A DNA stretch of 38,585 nt from Mesobacillus maritimus (GTDB lineage: Bacteria; Bacillota; Bacilli; Bacillales; Cytobacillaceae), in contig NZ_JAMBNR010000025.1 in the NCBI RefSeq assembly GCF_023715205.1, positions 1 to 38,585 of the forward strand, read 5' to 3'. Position numbers and translations under genes: made by a program. This document shows, in pieces, positions 1 to 10,466 of the stretch; positions within the stretch are counted from its first letter, which is position 1, and the number at the start of each line of letters is the position of its first letter. The notes below the pieces were generated by a model. The model was given only the letters and a program-made list of their open reading frames with translations, made no database searches and had not been told where the DNA came from.

Positions 1-15
1 TCCTTAAATGAATAG

Positions 16-130
<115 letters not shown>

Positions 131-131
<1 letters not shown>

Positions 132-169
132 TATCCACAACTTACCCACAATTAATGTGGATAAGTTGT
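131..169. repeat. Inverted repeat with DnaA-box-like arms, just after 5S
   Basis: Bases 137-150 pair with 156-169 (13 of 14 pairs) around a 5-nt loop. The right arm contains a perfect DnaA box in reverse orientation (TGTGGATAA, 156-164); the left flank has one-mismatch boxes at 131-139 and 142-150. No T-run follows, so it does not look like an ordinary rho-independent terminator. It could be a DnaA-binding site, an RNA processing hairpin, or both. Confidence 0.55.
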
Positions 170-201
170 AAATAATATTATAGTGGGGTGGAGCACGTTC
201 G
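170..201 (+). pseudogene. Duplicated 5' fragment of tRNA-fMet with its upstream flank
   Basis: Bases 170-201 repeat 322-354, which is the immediate upstream flank plus acceptor 5' strand and D-arm start of the intact tRNA-fMet, with only a few differences. No anticodon arm or T arm follows, so it cannot be a working tRNA. It looks like a tRNA duplication scar. The segment 202-333 holds no gene; on the minus strand about 233-255 resembles a tRNA D-arm, but weakly. Confidence 0.6.
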
Positions 202-333
202 AATATTCATCTTCGAATACTCTACAGCGCACCGATTGAGCCACATCTTGATTTTACATTCTGAAATCGGGGCGGTCTTATCGGGTCCAGTGCTAACATA
301 GAGCATAATTAAAATCTATGTGAATAATATTAT

Positions 334-407
<74 letters not shown>

Positions 408-419
408 TCATTTAATCTT

Positions 420-496
420 GGTCCGGTAGTTCAGTTGGTTAGAATGCCTGCCTGTCACGCAGGAGGTCGCGGGTTCGAGTCCCGTCCGGACCGCCA
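420..496 (+). tRNA. tRNA-Asp (GTC anticodon)
   Basis: Cloverleaf of 77 nt with anticodon GTC and an encoded CCA end (494-496). It lies 12 nt after tRNA-fMet and is probably cotranscribed with the rRNA operon. From memory, B. subtilis also has Met and Asp tRNAs after the rRNA operon next to this gene block. Confidence 0.95.
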
Positions 497-525
497 TTTT
501 AATAGAATAATATAGTTTAAATGAT

Positions 526-550
526 AAGCGAAAAGTTGTTCGCTTTTTTT
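526..550 (+). terminator. Terminator of the rRNA-tRNA operon
   Basis: A 7-bp stem (526-532 with 539-545) followed by a run of seven T. It ends the 5S-tRNA transcript. Confidence 0.75.
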
Positions 551-646
551 ATTGTCTAAAAATAGTGTTTTAATGTTGTCATTTCTAGCAGTAAGAAGTT
601 TTTGCTCTACATCTTAAAAAAGTGTAAACTACATATAGATTGTTAT

Positions 647-673
647 CCTTAGGAGGGATCCTAAGGTTTTTTT
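647..673 (+). terminator. Terminator-like hairpin upstream of tsaE
   Basis: A perfect 7-bp stem CCTTAGG/CCTAAGG (647-653 with 660-666) and a T-run. It lies about 70 nt before tsaE with no gene directly upstream. It may be a second terminator for the rRNA operon, or the leftover terminator of a lost gene such as thiL. Confidence 0.7.
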
Positions 674-742
674 ATTTTCTCAGCTCAAAGGCTGTTATTA
701 TGGGTAAAATAGATAGATAAAGTAAAAGTTAGGTGAGGGATT

Positions 743-1198
743 ATGACATCATTTGAAATCGAAATGTCAAATGCTGAGCAAACACAGGAGTTTGCTAAGA
801 AACTTGCAGGTTTCCTTCAGCCAGGAGATGTTATTGCCCTAGAAGGTGATTTGGGTGCAGGAAAGACGACATTTACAAAGGGACTTGCGCAAGGTTTAGG
901 TGTAAAAAAAACAGTTAATAGTCCGACGTTTACCATTATTAAAGAATATCATGGGAATCTTCCGCTCTACCATATGGATGTTTATCGTGTTGAAGATTCA
1001 TTTGAGGATTTGGGATTTGAGGAATATTTTGAAGGGGATGGAGTCACTATTGTGGAATGGGCTCACTTAATTGAATCCCAGCTTCCTGAAAACTTATTAA
1101 CCATATTTCTATATCATGAGGGAAATGAGCAGCGGAAATTGGTTTTAAAACCTAAAGGTTTAAGATACGAACAGTTATGTAAGGAGCTCTTTGCATGA
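743..1198 (+). CDS. tsaE: tRNA t6A biosynthesis ATPase TsaE
   Basis: TsaE (YdiB, 151 aa) is the small cytoplasmic ATPase that, with TsaB and TsaD, transfers threonylcarbamoyl to A37 of ANN-decoding tRNAs. The Walker A loop is visible at residues 35-42 (GDLGAGKT), followed by the family's SPTFT switch motif near residue 60 and the VEWA motif near 103. The length is normal. The ATG at 743 is preceded by a GGTGAGGG-type binding site. It starts a four-gene run with tsaB (ATGA overlap), rimI and tsaD. In B. subtilis thiL (ydiA) precedes this gene; here there is only a terminator and the tRNA genes. Confidence 0.95.
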   Translation: MTSFEIEMSNAEQTQEFAKKLAGFLQPGDVIALEGDLGAGKTTFTKGLAQGLGVKKTVNSPTFTIIKEYHGNLPLYHMDVYRVEDSFEDLGFEEYFEGDGVTIVEWAHLIESQLPENLLTIFLYHEGNEQRKLVLKPKGLRYEQLCKELFA

Positions 1199-1893
1199 AA
1201 ATATTATCTATTGATACGTCTAATTATGCTTTAGGAATCGGCTTATTAGATGAGAACCAGGTGTTGGGTGAATACATATCGAATATTAAAAAGAATCATT
1301 CTGTCAGAGTGATGCCCGCCATACAAACTATGATGAATGAATGTGGTGTCAAGCCTGCTGATTTAACCAAGATTGTCGTAGCAAAGGGACCAGGTTCTTA
1401 TACTGGGGTACGAATAGGTGTAACCATTGCTAAGACTTTAGCATGGACTTTAAACATACCATTAACAGGAGTCTCCAGCCTTGAGGTTTTGGCTGCATCG
1501 GCAGGGCGTCATTTTAATGGCTTTATTTGTCCTTTATTTGATGCGAGAAGGGGACAAATTTATACAGGACTCTATCGTTTTAAAGATGGAAGACTGGTAA
1601 CCGAAAAAGACGACCAACTCGTCCTAACGGCAGATTGGGCACCTGCATTAAGTACGCTATCAGAGCCCATCCTGTTTGTTGGGAATGATGTGTCGATTCA
1701 TCAAAGTGTGATTACAGATGCATTAGGTGATCGAGCAGTCTTTGCAGAAATAACAGAACACAATCCACGTCCAGCAGAATTAGCTTTATTGGGGAGAGAC
1801 CGAATTGAGGAAGACCCTCATTCATTTGTCCCAAATTATATCAGATTAGCTGAGGCTGAAGCTAAATGGCTAGATGCACAAAAAACTAAATAA
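1195..1893 (+). CDS. tsaB: tRNA t6A complex scaffold TsaB
   Basis: TsaB (YdiC, 232 aa) is an ASKHA-fold paralogue of TsaD that lacks the catalytic metal site and holds TsaD and TsaE together. The N-terminal ILSIDTS nucleotide-fold strand and the KGPGSYTGVRIG motif (residues about 64-75) identify the family. Its start overlaps the tsaE stop (ATGA at 1195-1198), so translation is probably coupled. Length and C-terminus (PNYIR motif) are normal for bacilli. Confidence 0.94.
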   Translation: MKILSIDTSNYALGIGLLDENQVLGEYISNIKKNHSVRVMPAIQTMMNECGVKPADLTKIVVAKGPGSYTGVRIGVTIAKTLAWTLNIPLTGVSSLEVLAASAGRHFNGFICPLFDARRGQIYTGLYRFKDGRLVTEKDDQLVLTADWAPALSTLSEPILFVGNDVSIHQSVITDALGDRAVFAEITEHNPRPAELALLGRDRIEEDPHSFVPNYIRLAEAEAKWLDAQKTK

Positions 1894-1910
1894 CGACTAG
1901 GAAGATGATT

Positions 1911-2360
1911 ATGAATAAGACAATCGCTTTTCGTCGAATGGAAACAGAGGATATTGATCGTATATATGAGATTGAGACTAAATCTTTCACAACACCGTGG
2001 AGTAGAGAAGCCTTTTACAATGAACTAACCAAGAATCGGTTTGCTCTGTACACAGTAATTGAAGTGGATGACCAGGTAGTTGGTTACTGCGGTGCTTGGT
2101 TTATTGTCGACGAAGTTCATATTACCAATATTGCGCTCTTGCCTGAATATCGAGGAATGAAATTAGGAGAAGCGTTATTGGTTAAAGTGATGGATATGGT
2201 TCGTGAAATGGGTGCGAAGACGATGACCCTAGAGGTAAGGGTCAGCAATAATAGGGCTCAGTCACTATACCGAAAGTTGGGCTTTAAAGACGGAGCGATT
2301 CGAAAAAACTATTATACAGATGATATGGAAGATGCTTTAGTAATGTGGGTGAATTTATGA
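1911..2360 (+). CDS. rimI: Ribosomal protein bS18-alanine N-acetyltransferase RimI
   Basis: RimI is a GNAT-fold enzyme that acetylates the N-terminal alanine of S18. The acetyl-CoA loop is visible as [11 protein letters not shown] (residues about 82-92), followed by the [14 protein letters not shown]-terminal motif. Two in-frame ATGs exist, at 1905 and 1911. AGGAAG sits at 1899-1904, directly touching the first ATG but 6 nt from the second, so I chose 1911 (149 aa). It lies between tsaB and tsaD, where rimI is commonly found in bacilli. Confidence 0.92.
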   Translation: MNKTIAFRRMETEDIDRIYEIETKSFTTPWSREAFYNELTKNRFALYTVIEVDDQVVGYCGAWFIVDEVHITNIALLPEYRGMKLGEALLVKVMDMVREMGAKTMTLEVRVSNNRAQSLYRKLGFKDGAIRKNYYTDDMEDALVMWVNL

Positions 2361-3394
2361 CAAATAAAAGAGATCAGTTGATATTGGGGATTGAAACGAG
2401 CTGCGATGAAACGGCTGTAGCTATCATTAAAAATGGGCGAGAAATCATAGCGAATGTAGTAGCTTCACAAATTGAGAGCCATAAACGATTTGGAGGTGTG
2501 GTACCAGAAATCGCTTCGAGGCATCATGTTGAACAAATCACGATAGTGTTAGAGGAAGCGTTGCGTCAGGGACAGTTAAAAATGGAGGACATCGATGCGA
2601 TCGCTGTTACTGAAGGACCTGGTTTAGTTGGTGCCTTACTAATTGGGGTAAATGCCGCAAAGGCACTAGCATTTGCACATGAAAAACCATTAGTAAATGT
2701 TCATCATATTGCCGGACATATCTACGCCAATCGACTTGTTAATGAAATGGAGTTTCCACTTTTAGCTTTAGTTGTCTCAGGAGGACATACAGAGCTTGTA
2801 TACATGAAAGAGCACGGGCACTTTGAAGTAATAGGTGAAACGAGGGATGATGCAGCAGGTGAAGCCTATGATAAAGTAGCGCGAGTCTTAAATCTTCCTT
2901 ATCCTGGAGGACCGCATATCGATCGACTCGCACACGAAGGAACGCCTGATTTAGACTTGCCAAGAGCATGGCTTGAACCAGGCTCTTATGATTTTAGCTT
3001 TAGTGGTTTAAAATCGGCAGTTATTAACACTGTCCACAATGCTGAACAACGTGGAGAGACAATTGCGCCAGAAACACTTGCGGCAAGCTTCCAAGAAAGT
3101 GTTATAGATGTTTTGGTTACTAAGGCTATACAAGCAGCCGAAGAATATAAAGTAAAACAAGTACTCCTTGCTGGTGGTGTTGCAGCTAATAAGGGTTTGA
3201 GAACGGCGTTAACAACTAAATTCCAAAAGCATGAAGGAATTGAGCTTGTGATTCCACCACTCTCTTTATGCACGGATAATGCCGCAATGATTGCCGCGGC
3301 TGGAAGTGTTTTATATGAAAAAGGTCAACGTGCAGATTTAATGTTAAATGGAAATCCTGGTTTGGATATTACTATCCACAATAATTGGGGATAA
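2357..3394 (+). CDS. tsaD: tRNA N6-threonylcarbamoyladenosine transferase TsaD
   Basis: TsaD (Gcp/YdiE) is the catalytic subunit that transfers the threonylcarbamoyl group from TC-AMP to tRNA A37. Visible are the GIETSCDET phosphate-binding start, the metal-binding HHIAGH pair near residue 115, VSGGHTEL, the AAGEAYDK segment and the C-terminal CTDNAAMIA motif. A GTG at 2345 would give 349 aa, but the ATG at 2357 overlaps the rimI stop as ATGA and matches the usual length (345 aa). The last codons carry a near-consensus DnaA box (3372-3380) that begins the cluster downstream. Confidence 0.96.
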   Translation: MTNKRDQLILGIETSCDETAVAIIKNGREIIANVVASQIESHKRFGGVVPEIASRHHVEQITIVLEEALRQGQLKMEDIDAIAVTEGPGLVGALLIGVNAAKALAFAHEKPLVNVHHIAGHIYANRLVNEMEFPLLALVVSGGHTELVYMKEHGHFEVIGETRDDAAGEAYDKVARVLNLPYPGGPHIDRLAHEGTPDLDLPRAWLEPGSYDFSFSGLKSAVINTVHNAEQRGETIAPETLAASFQESVIDVLVTKAIQAAEEYKVKQVLLAGGVAANKGLRTALTTKFQKHEGIELVIPPLSLCTDNAAMIAAAGSVLYEKGQRADLMLNGNPGLDITIHNNWG

Positions 3395-3680
3395 CTATAA
3401 AGATATTCATGTTTTCAACAGATTCCTGTGGATGATAGAATATAAATGATAAATCACACGGCAAACTGTGTTTTTTGTGGATAAGATTAATATTTTCTGT
3501 GGATATTGTGGAAAACTTTGTTGGTATATCGAAAATAAGTAGGTTTTATGGTTATTTTGTACTGTGGATAAGTATTTGTAGAGAATATAATGAATGAGTT
3601 TATCCAGATAGCTATGAACTTTCTAAAGATTTCATAAAAAAATCCCGGGGATTCCCCGGGATTTTTTTATCTGTGGATAA
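3372..3680. promoter_or_regulatory. DnaA-box cluster between tsaD and the ABC-F gene
   Basis: Three perfect 9-mers TGTGGATAA (reverse complement of the DnaA box TTATCCACA) lie at 3476-3484, 3563-3571 and 3672-3680. One-mismatch copies lie at 3372-3380, 3427-3435, 3498-3506, 3507-3515 and 3600-3608. This density in 300 bp is far above chance. From memory, the B. subtilis gcp-ydiF gap (same genes) is one of the DnaA-box clusters bound by DnaA outside oriC, so the site appears conserved. The gap holds no gene. Confidence 0.75.
3636..3668. terminator. Bidirectional terminator, tsaD / ABC-F
   Basis: An 8-bp GC-rich stem (3643-3650 with 3654-3661), flanked by an A-run on the left and a T-run on the right that extend the pairing. 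It can stop transcripts from both converging genes. Confidence 0.9.
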
Positions 3681-3689
3681 TTTTTTACT

Positions 3690-5615
3690 TTAATCTGCAA
3701 GTTCTGTCCATTCATCCATGAGCAACTCAATTTGTTGTTTGACCTTTTCTAATTGTTCATTCAGTTCGCTTACCTTTTCGTGATTTTGGAAAATTTCCGG
3801 ATCACAAAGCTCTTCTTCATATTTTGCTGCTGCAGTTTCTAATTCTTCAATTGTCGCTTCAATTTCTTCGATCCGACGTTTGCGCTGTCTTTCTAACTTT
3901 TTTGTTTCTTTATCTTGTTGATAACTTTTTTTATCCGATGGCTGGGCCTCAACGAACTGTTGATTCGTTTGTGTTGTATTTAAAGCCGCTAATTCTTCTT
4001 GTTCTAGCTTTTTTTCAAGATAATAATCGTAATCCCCAAGATACTCCGTTATTCCTGTACTCTCTAATTCAAAAACCTTTGTTGCAATCCGATTAATAAA
4101 GTAACGGTCATGTGAGACAAACAGAAGGGTACCTGGGTAATCAATTAACGCATTCTCAAGAACTTCTTTACTATCCAAATCAAGATGGTTAGTAGGCTCG
4201 TCCAGGATGAGGAAATTGGCTTTTTCCATCATTAATTTTGCAAGCGCAAGTCGAGCTTTTTCTCCACCAGAAAGAGAGGAAACGGTTTTCAGTACATCAT
4301 CACCAGAAAATAAAAAGTTTCCAAGAACGGTACGGATTTCTTTTTCAGGTTTAAGGGGATAGTCATCCCATAATTCGTTTAATACCTTTTTATTTGAGGT
4401 CAATTCAGCCTGTTGTTGATCATAATAGCCAATTGATACGTTAGAACCAAGTTGGAATCTGCCAGCAATTGCAGGGAGTTTATCCACAATGGTTTTTAAT
4501 AGGGTGGACTTTCCAACACCGTTTGGGCCAACTAAAGCAACGCTATCGCCTCTAGTAATTCGAAATGAGATCTGTTCAGAAACTTTTTCTCCATCATAAC
4601 CAACAGCGATTTGTTCAGCCTTTATGACATCGTTCCCACTTTGACGGTCAATTTCAAAGGAAAAGGTGGCTGACTTTTCATCTCCAGCTGGTCGGTCAAT
4701 ACGCTCCATTTTTTGTAATTGTTTACGTCTACTTTGAGCACGTTTCGTTGTAGAAGCACGTGCTAAATTTCGTTGGACGAAATCCTCTAGTTTGGCAATT
4801 TCATCTTGTTGTTTTTCAAAGAGTTTTAAGTCACGTTCATAATTGGCAGCTTTTTGGTCTAAATAAGCACTGTAGTTCCCAGTGAACTTTGTCATTTTAT
4901 GTCGAGATAGCTCGAATACTTGGTTAACGACTTTATCCAAGAAATAACGGTCATGAGAGACAATCAAAATTGCACCAGAGTAGCCTTGAAGATATTGCTC
5001 AAGCCAAGAAAGGGTTTCAATATCAAGATGGTTGGTAGGCTCGTCCAATATCAATAGATCAGGCTTGGATAGCAAAAGCTTTCCGAGTGCTAATCTTGTT
5101 TTTTGTCCACCGCTTAAGGTCTCAATTTTGGTATCATAACTCATTGAGTGAAAGTTTAGACCGTGTAAGACAGAACGAATATCTGCCTCGTATTGATAGC
5201 CACCTTCGTCCTTAAACTTTACTTGGAGATGATCATATTCTTTTAGGACTTTATCGTTTCGATCACTATTTGAAAAGATAGCAGGATCCGCCATGGTTTC
5301 TTCAAGTTTTCGGAGATCCTTCTCCATTTGTTGAAGGTGGGCGAATACTGTTAACATTTCATCCCAAATTGATTTTTCAGATTCAAGTCCTGTGTTTTGT
5401 GCAAGGTAGCCAATTGAAACGCCCTTTGGTTTAATAATTTCTCCACTTTCATAGGAGGACTGTCCTGCAATTATTTTGAGTAAAGTTGATTTACCAGCAC
5501 CATTTCGACCAACTAGGGCAATCCGGTCCTGAGTTTGTATTTCAAACTTAATATTCGATAGAATAAGCTCAGCTGCAAAATATTTTGTTAGTTGGTTAAC
5601 TTGTAATAATATCAT
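3690..5615 (-). CDS. ydiF: ABC-F family ATPase (YdiF-like)
   Basis: A soluble protein with two ABC ATPase domains and no membrane segments, of the ABC-F class that acts on ribosomes (translation factors or antibiotic protection). First Walker A at residues 36-43 (GRNGAGKS), second as GPNGVGKS near 355; both domains have LSGG signatures followed by LILDEPTNHLD. A basic linker lies between them, and the last 80 residues form a charged coiled coil. The open frame extends upstream, but the ATG at 5615 has AGGTG 7 nt before it and gives 641 aa, close to B. subtilis YdiF; the extra upstream residues look non-coding. It is transcribed toward tsaD and divergent from moaC. A specific resistance role cannot be read from the sequence. 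Confidence 0.93.
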   Translation of the reverse strand: MILLQVNQLTKYFAAELILSNIKFEIQTQDRIALVGRNGAGKSTLLKIIAGQSSYESGEIIKPKGVSIGYLAQNTGLESEKSIWDEMLTVFAHLQQMEKDLRKLEETMADPAIFSNSDRNDKVLKEYDHLQVKFKDEGGYQYEADIRSVLHGLNFHSMSYDTKIETLSGGQKTRLALGKLLLSKPDLLILDEPTNHLDIETLSWLEQYLQGYSGAILIVSHDRYFLDKVVNQVFELSRHKMTKFTGNYSAYLDQKAANYERDLKLFEKQQDEIAKLEDFVQRNLARASTTKRAQSRRKQLQKMERIDRPAGDEKSATFSFEIDRQSGNDVIKAEQIAVGYDGEKVSEQISFRITRGDSVALVGPNGVGKSTLLKTIVDKLPAIAGRFQLGSNVSIGYYDQQQAELTSNKKVLNELWDDYPLKPEKEIRTVLGNFLFSGDDVLKTVSSLSGGEKARLALAKLMMEKANFLILDEPTNHLDLDSKEVLENALIDYPGTLLFVSHDRYFINRIATKVFELESTGITEYLGDYDYYLEKKLEQEELAALNTTQTNQQFVEAQPSDKKSYQQDKETKKLERQRKRRIEEIEATIEELETAAAKYEEELCDPEIFQNHEKVSELNEQLEKVKQQIELLMDEWTELAD

Positions 5616-5775
5616 GTTTTTCACCTCATATAGCCTTGCTATAAGTGTACCCCATTCAATATTATGCGGCAACAAGTGGAGTTCTTTAGGTGATGTATAT
5701 ATGTGAAAAAAAGTACAATGTTGATACACAAGTTTGTGAAAATAGTGTATAGTTTTGTTTGAAAGGAGCTAAAAC

Positions 5776-6270
5776 ATGGCAGAGTTTACTCATTTTAATG
5801 AAGAAGGTAGAGCCAAAATGGTGGATGTTAGTGAAAAGCCAGAAACGGTTCGCACAGCAATTGCCCATTCTAGCATTACTGTAGATAAGGAAATCTATGA
5901 AAAGATTACTGAAAGCAAGATGAAAAAAGGTGATGTTCTTGCTGTTGCACAAGTAGCGGGAATCATGGCCTGTAAAAAAACATCTGAAATTATTCCGATG
6001 TGTCATCCTATTCCGTTAACTGGAATTAATATCTCATTTGCTTGGGAACAGGATGGAGACTCTTATATATTAGATATTTCTGCTTCTGTAAAAACAAAAG
6101 GAAATACAGGGGTTGAAATGGAAGCGTTAACAGCGGCTTCTGTCACTGCTTTAACCGTTTATGATATGTGTAAGGCGATTGATAAAGGCATGGTCATCGG
6201 GAAAACTTATTTGGTTGAGAAAACAGGAGGAAAGAACGGTGACTTTAGTAGAGGAGAAAGACTTCGATAA
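5776..6270 (+). CDS. moaC: Cyclic pyranopterin monophosphate synthase MoaC
   Basis: MoaC (164 aa) converts the MoaA product to cyclic pyranopterin monophosphate in molybdenum cofactor synthesis. Diagnostic segments are [11 protein letters not shown] (residues about 74-84) and the catalytic [11 protein letters not shown] near the C-terminus with its Asp and Lys. AAAGGAG precedes the ATG by 7 nt. It is separate from other moa genes, as in B. subtilis, and lies 34 nt before rex, so the two may be cotranscribed. The last dozen residues are charged and variable. Confidence 0.95.
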   Translation: MAEFTHFNEEGRAKMVDVSEKPETVRTAIAHSSITVDKEIYEKITESKMKKGDVLAVAQVAGIMACKKTSEIIPMCHPIPLTGINISFAWEQDGDSYILDISASVKTKGNTGVEMEALTAASVTALTVYDMCKAIDKGMVIGKTYLVEKTGGKNGDFSRGERLR

Positions 6271-6304
6271 TAAATAAAATGTACAGAGGAGGAGGGGAAA
6301 AAGA

Positions 6305-6961
6305 ATGGCTAATGAAACGATGAAGATCCCACAAGCAACTGCGAAGAGATTGCCACTCTACTATCGCTTTTTAACAAATTTACACGCTTCTGGTAAACAA
6401 AGAGTCTCATCCGCAGAATTGAGTGAAGCAGTAAAGGTTGACTCAGCGACGATTAGGAGAGATTTCTCTTATTTCGGTGCCTTGGGGAAAAAGGGATATG
6501 GCTATAATGTAAATTACCTCTTATCCTTCTTTAGAAAAACACTGGATCAAGATGAATTAACAAAAGTAGCCCTAATTGGTGTCGGAAACTTAGGTACCGC
6601 GTTCTTAAATTATAATTTCTCAAAAAATAATAATACAAAGATAGAAGTGGCTTTTGATGTAGATGATAAAAAAATAGGCCAGCAAATTGGTGACGTAAAA
6701 GTCTATCATATGGATGACCTTGAAGAAGTCATTCAAGCAGAGGATATTCAAGTTGCCATTTTAACCATTCCATCAGGTGTGGCCCAAACAATTACCGACC
6801 GACTTGTGAGCGCAAATATTAAGGGGATTCTAAACTTTACTCCGGCTCGCTTAAGCGTACCAGCTGCAATCCGCATTCACCATATTGACTTAGCTGTAGA
6901 ACTTCAGTCATTAATTTATTTTCTTAAGCATTATCCTATTGAAGAAGTGGAAACAGAGTAA
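6305..6961 (+). CDS. rex: Redox-sensing transcriptional repressor Rex
   Basis: Rex (218 aa) senses the NADH/NAD+ ratio and represses fermentation and respiration genes when NADH is low. The N-terminal winged helix (residues about 20-70) includes the DSATIRRDF recognition helix. The Rossmann part carries GVGNLGTAF near residue 95 for NAD(H). The C-terminal helix used for domain-swapped dimers is present. A strong GAGGAGGGG site precedes the ATG. No tatAy-tatCy pair follows, unlike B. subtilis. Confidence 0.96.
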   Translation: MANETMKIPQATAKRLPLYYRFLTNLHASGKQRVSSAELSEAVKVDSATIRRDFSYFGALGKKGYGYNVNYLLSFFRKTLDQDELTKVALIGVGNLGTAFLNYNFSKNNNTKIEVAFDVDDKKIGQQIGDVKVYHMDDLEEVIQAEDIQVAILTIPSGVAQTITDRLVSANIKGILNFTPARLSVPAAIRIHHIDLAVELQSLIYFLKHYPIEEVETE

Positions 6962-6968
6962 GTGAAAA

Positions 6969-6997
6969 AGCCTCTCCTAAGCTGGGAGAGGCTCTTC
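6969..6997 (+). terminator. Terminator after rex
   Basis: A near-perfect 9-bp stem pairing 6970-6977 with 6985-6992 and a short T-rich tail. It ends the moaC-rex transcript. Confidence 0.75.
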
Positions 6998-7057
6998 TGC
7001 TTTAAACTTTGTTGAGCTGAAATTAGTGATTATTATCATGGTTTAAGAGTAACCCAC

Positions 7058-7255
7058 TTATTTCTGGATTTTCTTTAATTTAAAATGAAATTGGATCATG
7101 CGAATTCCGGAACCGACATCAAAGGTAGCAAGTAACACTAGAACATAGGAGAAGAATCCCCAGCCAGTATGATTCACATTTTCAATAGCTAAGTATGTGA
7201 AGAGCAACCCTAATGTGAGATAGACAATGCCTGAAAATAAAGGCGATTGATTCAT
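7058..7255 (-). CDS. ydiK: Small membrane protein YdiK (DUF4305-like)
   Basis: A 65-residue protein with two predicted membrane helices (about residues 9-27 and 33-55) and a basic C-terminal tail. Its function is unknown. It starts inside the ydiL stop (ATGA overlap at 7252-7255) with GGAGG about 9 nt upstream, so the two are translated together. Size and position match B. subtilis ydiK. Confidence 0.8.
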   Translation of the reverse strand: MNQSPLFSGIVYLTLGLLFTYLAIENVNHTGWGFFSYVLVLLATFDVGSGIRMIQFHFKLKKIQK

Positions 7256-7989
7256 AGAAAAAGTCCTCCAATAAATCCTTGAATTTGTTCTGCTTCTTTA
7301 ATCATTCTTTCCAGATCTTCACGAAATACGGACTGGATGAGAACAACCATGGTATTCATGGCCACATGAGCAAAGATTGGGACCAAAATACGCTTTGTTT
7401 TTACATAAAGAAAGGCAAAGGTAAAACCCATTGCTGAATATAAGATAACATGTTCAGGCTCAAAATGAGCGAGTGCAAAAATGACAGAACTGATTAAAGC
7501 TGATAAAAAGAAGCCGAAGCGCTGATGAAGCCGACCAAAAATAATTTTTCGGAATACAATCTCTTCTAAGATTGGTCCAATGACGCTACTTATTAAGATC
7601 ACAATTGGGAATTGCTCAATTAAGTTTATAATTTGCGCAGTGTTTTCCGATCCAGTTTCTATTCCAAGCATTAACTCAATATTAGCGGCAACGGTTTGGG
7701 CAAATAGAGCGAGAAAAACACCAAAAATGGCCCAAGAAATGGAGCTTGGGACGGAAGCTGCATTTAGTGAACGGTGATTGGTTTTGTATTCCTTCCGAAG
7801 GAGGAACAAAACGATGAAGAGTGTCACCGAAAAGCTAATGACGAGCCAATACGGGATAGCTAGGGTTTGCATTTCTGTTGTACTTTTCCCAAGCAATGTC
7901 CCAATGAATAAGACGAGTGGTACTCCGATATAACTTGATAATTGCATAATAATATAAGCTATGAGAATGAAGCCATATTCCTTTTTCAA
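7252..7989 (-). CDS. ydiL: CPBP-family intramembrane metalloprotease (YdiL-like)
   Basis: A multi-pass membrane protein of 245 aa in the CPBP (CAAX protease / bacteriocin-processing, Abi) family. The three active-site motifs are visible: EEIVFRK (residues about 142-148), FALAHF near 170 and HVAMN near 208. Family members are zinc-type intramembrane proteases; the substrate here is unknown. The start codon is TTG at 7989, supported by AAAGGGG about 8 nt upstream. The gene leads a two-gene minus-strand unit with ydiK, converging on rex. Confidence 0.85.
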   Translation of the reverse strand: MKKEYGFILIAYIIMQLSSYIGVPLVLFIGTLLGKSTTEMQTLAIPYWLVISFSVTLFIVLFLLRKEYKTNHRSLNAASVPSSISWAIFGVFLALFAQTVAANIELMLGIETGSENTAQIINLIEQFPIVILISSVIGPILEEIVFRKIIFGRLHQRFGFFLSALISSVIFALAHFEPEHVILYSAMGFTFAFLYVKTKRILVPIFAHVAMNTMVVLIQSVFREDLERMIKEAEQIQGFIGGLFL

Positions 7990-8206
7990 TCTTTCAATCC
8001 CCTTTTCAAAGAAGGCTATTTATTCATTTTACTAGGAAACATAGGGAAAGTTCAAATTATGAAGATTCATTTGTAATTTAGGTCAAAGTGAGAGATAAAA
8101 GGACTGCACTAGAATAAAAAAATTTTTAATAGAACGGTTAAAAACCTCAATAATAACTATACTTAGTGAGGGTGGGAAAATTTATAAAAATTTTCATGCT
8201 TGATGC

Positions 8207-8235
8207 TTGCAAAATTGCAGGTGATTATTTAATAT
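8207..8235 (+). promoter_or_regulatory. Sigma-A promoter of groES-groEL
   Basis: TTGCAA at 8207-8212, a 17-nt spacer, and TAATAT at 8230-8235. The start site would fall around 8242, placing CIRCE at the very start of the transcript. The rest of 7990-8206 shows only an AT-rich inverted repeat (about 8176-8195) and no gene. Confidence 0.8.
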
Positions 8236-8245
8236 ATAAATTGTG

Positions 8246-8272
8246 TTAGCACTCAATAGAGGTGAGTGCTAA
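8246..8272. promoter_or_regulatory. CIRCE operator (HrcA binding site)
   Basis: A perfect TTAGCACTC-N9-GAGTGCTAA inverted repeat. CIRCE is the known operator for the HrcA repressor and lies here between the groE promoter and groES. hrcA itself is not in the window. Confidence 0.97.
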
Positions 8273-8313
8273 TAAATTCAAAAATTACATATAATTTGAG
8301 GAGGTTGTTTCAC

Positions 8314-8598
8314 TTGATCAAGCCACTAGGAGATCGCATTGTAATTGAGCTTGTTGAGTCTGAAGAAAAAACTGCAAGCGGTATTGTATTACCTGACTCA
8401 GCGAAAGAGAAGCCTCAAGAAGGTAAAGTTGTAGCTGTAGGTTCTGGTCGTGTTCTTGAAAGTGGAGAGCGCGTAGCCCTTGAGGTTGCTGTTGGAGACC
8501 GCATCATCTTCTCAAAATACGGTGGTACTGAAGTAAAGTATCAAGGTACTGAATACTTGATTTTACGCGAAAGTGACATTCTTGCTGTAGTAGGTTAA
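8314..8598 (+). CDS. groES: Co-chaperonin GroES
   Basis: GroES (94 aa) is the heptameric lid of the GroEL folding chamber. The start is a TTG at 8314, giving the typical N-terminus [18 protein letters not shown] lies at 8299-8305. A longer frame reaches upstream into CIRCE but is not plausible. The mobile loop (about residues 17-32, [11 protein letters not shown]) and the C-terminal [10 protein letters not shown] are normal. It forms a two-gene heat-shock operon with groEL under HrcA/CIRCE control. Confidence 0.97.
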   Translation: MIKPLGDRIVIELVESEEKTASGIVLPDSAKEKPQEGKVVAVGSGRVLESGERVALEVAVGDRIIFSKYGGTEVKYQGTEYLILRESDILAVVG

Positions 8599-8646
8599 TA
8601 AACTGCACGAAATATAGACTACAATTTAGAGAATTTGAGGAGGTAA

Positions 8647-10284
<1,638 letters not shown>

Positions 10285-10314
10285 TAAACATCATAAAGCC
10301 TTTCTATTCTATAA

Positions 10315-10350
10315 TAAAAAAGGTCACGAGTTTTGCTCGTGACCTTTTTT
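10315..10350 (+). terminator. Terminator after groEL
   Basis: A stem pairing 10321-10330 with 10336-10345, flanked by an A-run and a T-run. It can also act on the minus-strand gene downstream. Confidence 0.93.
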
Positions 10351-10466
10351 GACCTTATTTATCAATTTCATTAGGTTCTTATTAGTTTTCAAAGTTTTAA
10401 ACACCGCTTTTTAGGCCCTATCGGTTGGGGCGAAGTAATGCTTATATATTTCTTATGAGCTATAGT

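Noticed and set aside
3824-4096. Open frame antisense to the ABC-F gene
   Set aside because: It is a shadow of a well-supported coding region, has no ribosome binding site and no recognisable protein features. The same applies to the antisense open stretches in groEL, malA, ptsG, guaA and pbuG.
5730-5770. Possible Rex operator upstream of moaC-rex
   Set aside because: One half-site TTGTGAA is perfect, but the second half (expected TTCACAA) is absent.
5686-6006. Open frame on the minus strand covering the moaC 5' half and promoter
   Set aside because: It overlaps moaC, whose motifs and start signal are clear, and its translation is low-complexity and Phe/Ser-rich.
10395-10440. Terminator for the minus-strand 284-aa gene
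   Set aside because: GCCC and GGGC can pair, but no T-run follows in the minus direction. The groEL terminator at 10315-10350 can serve instead.
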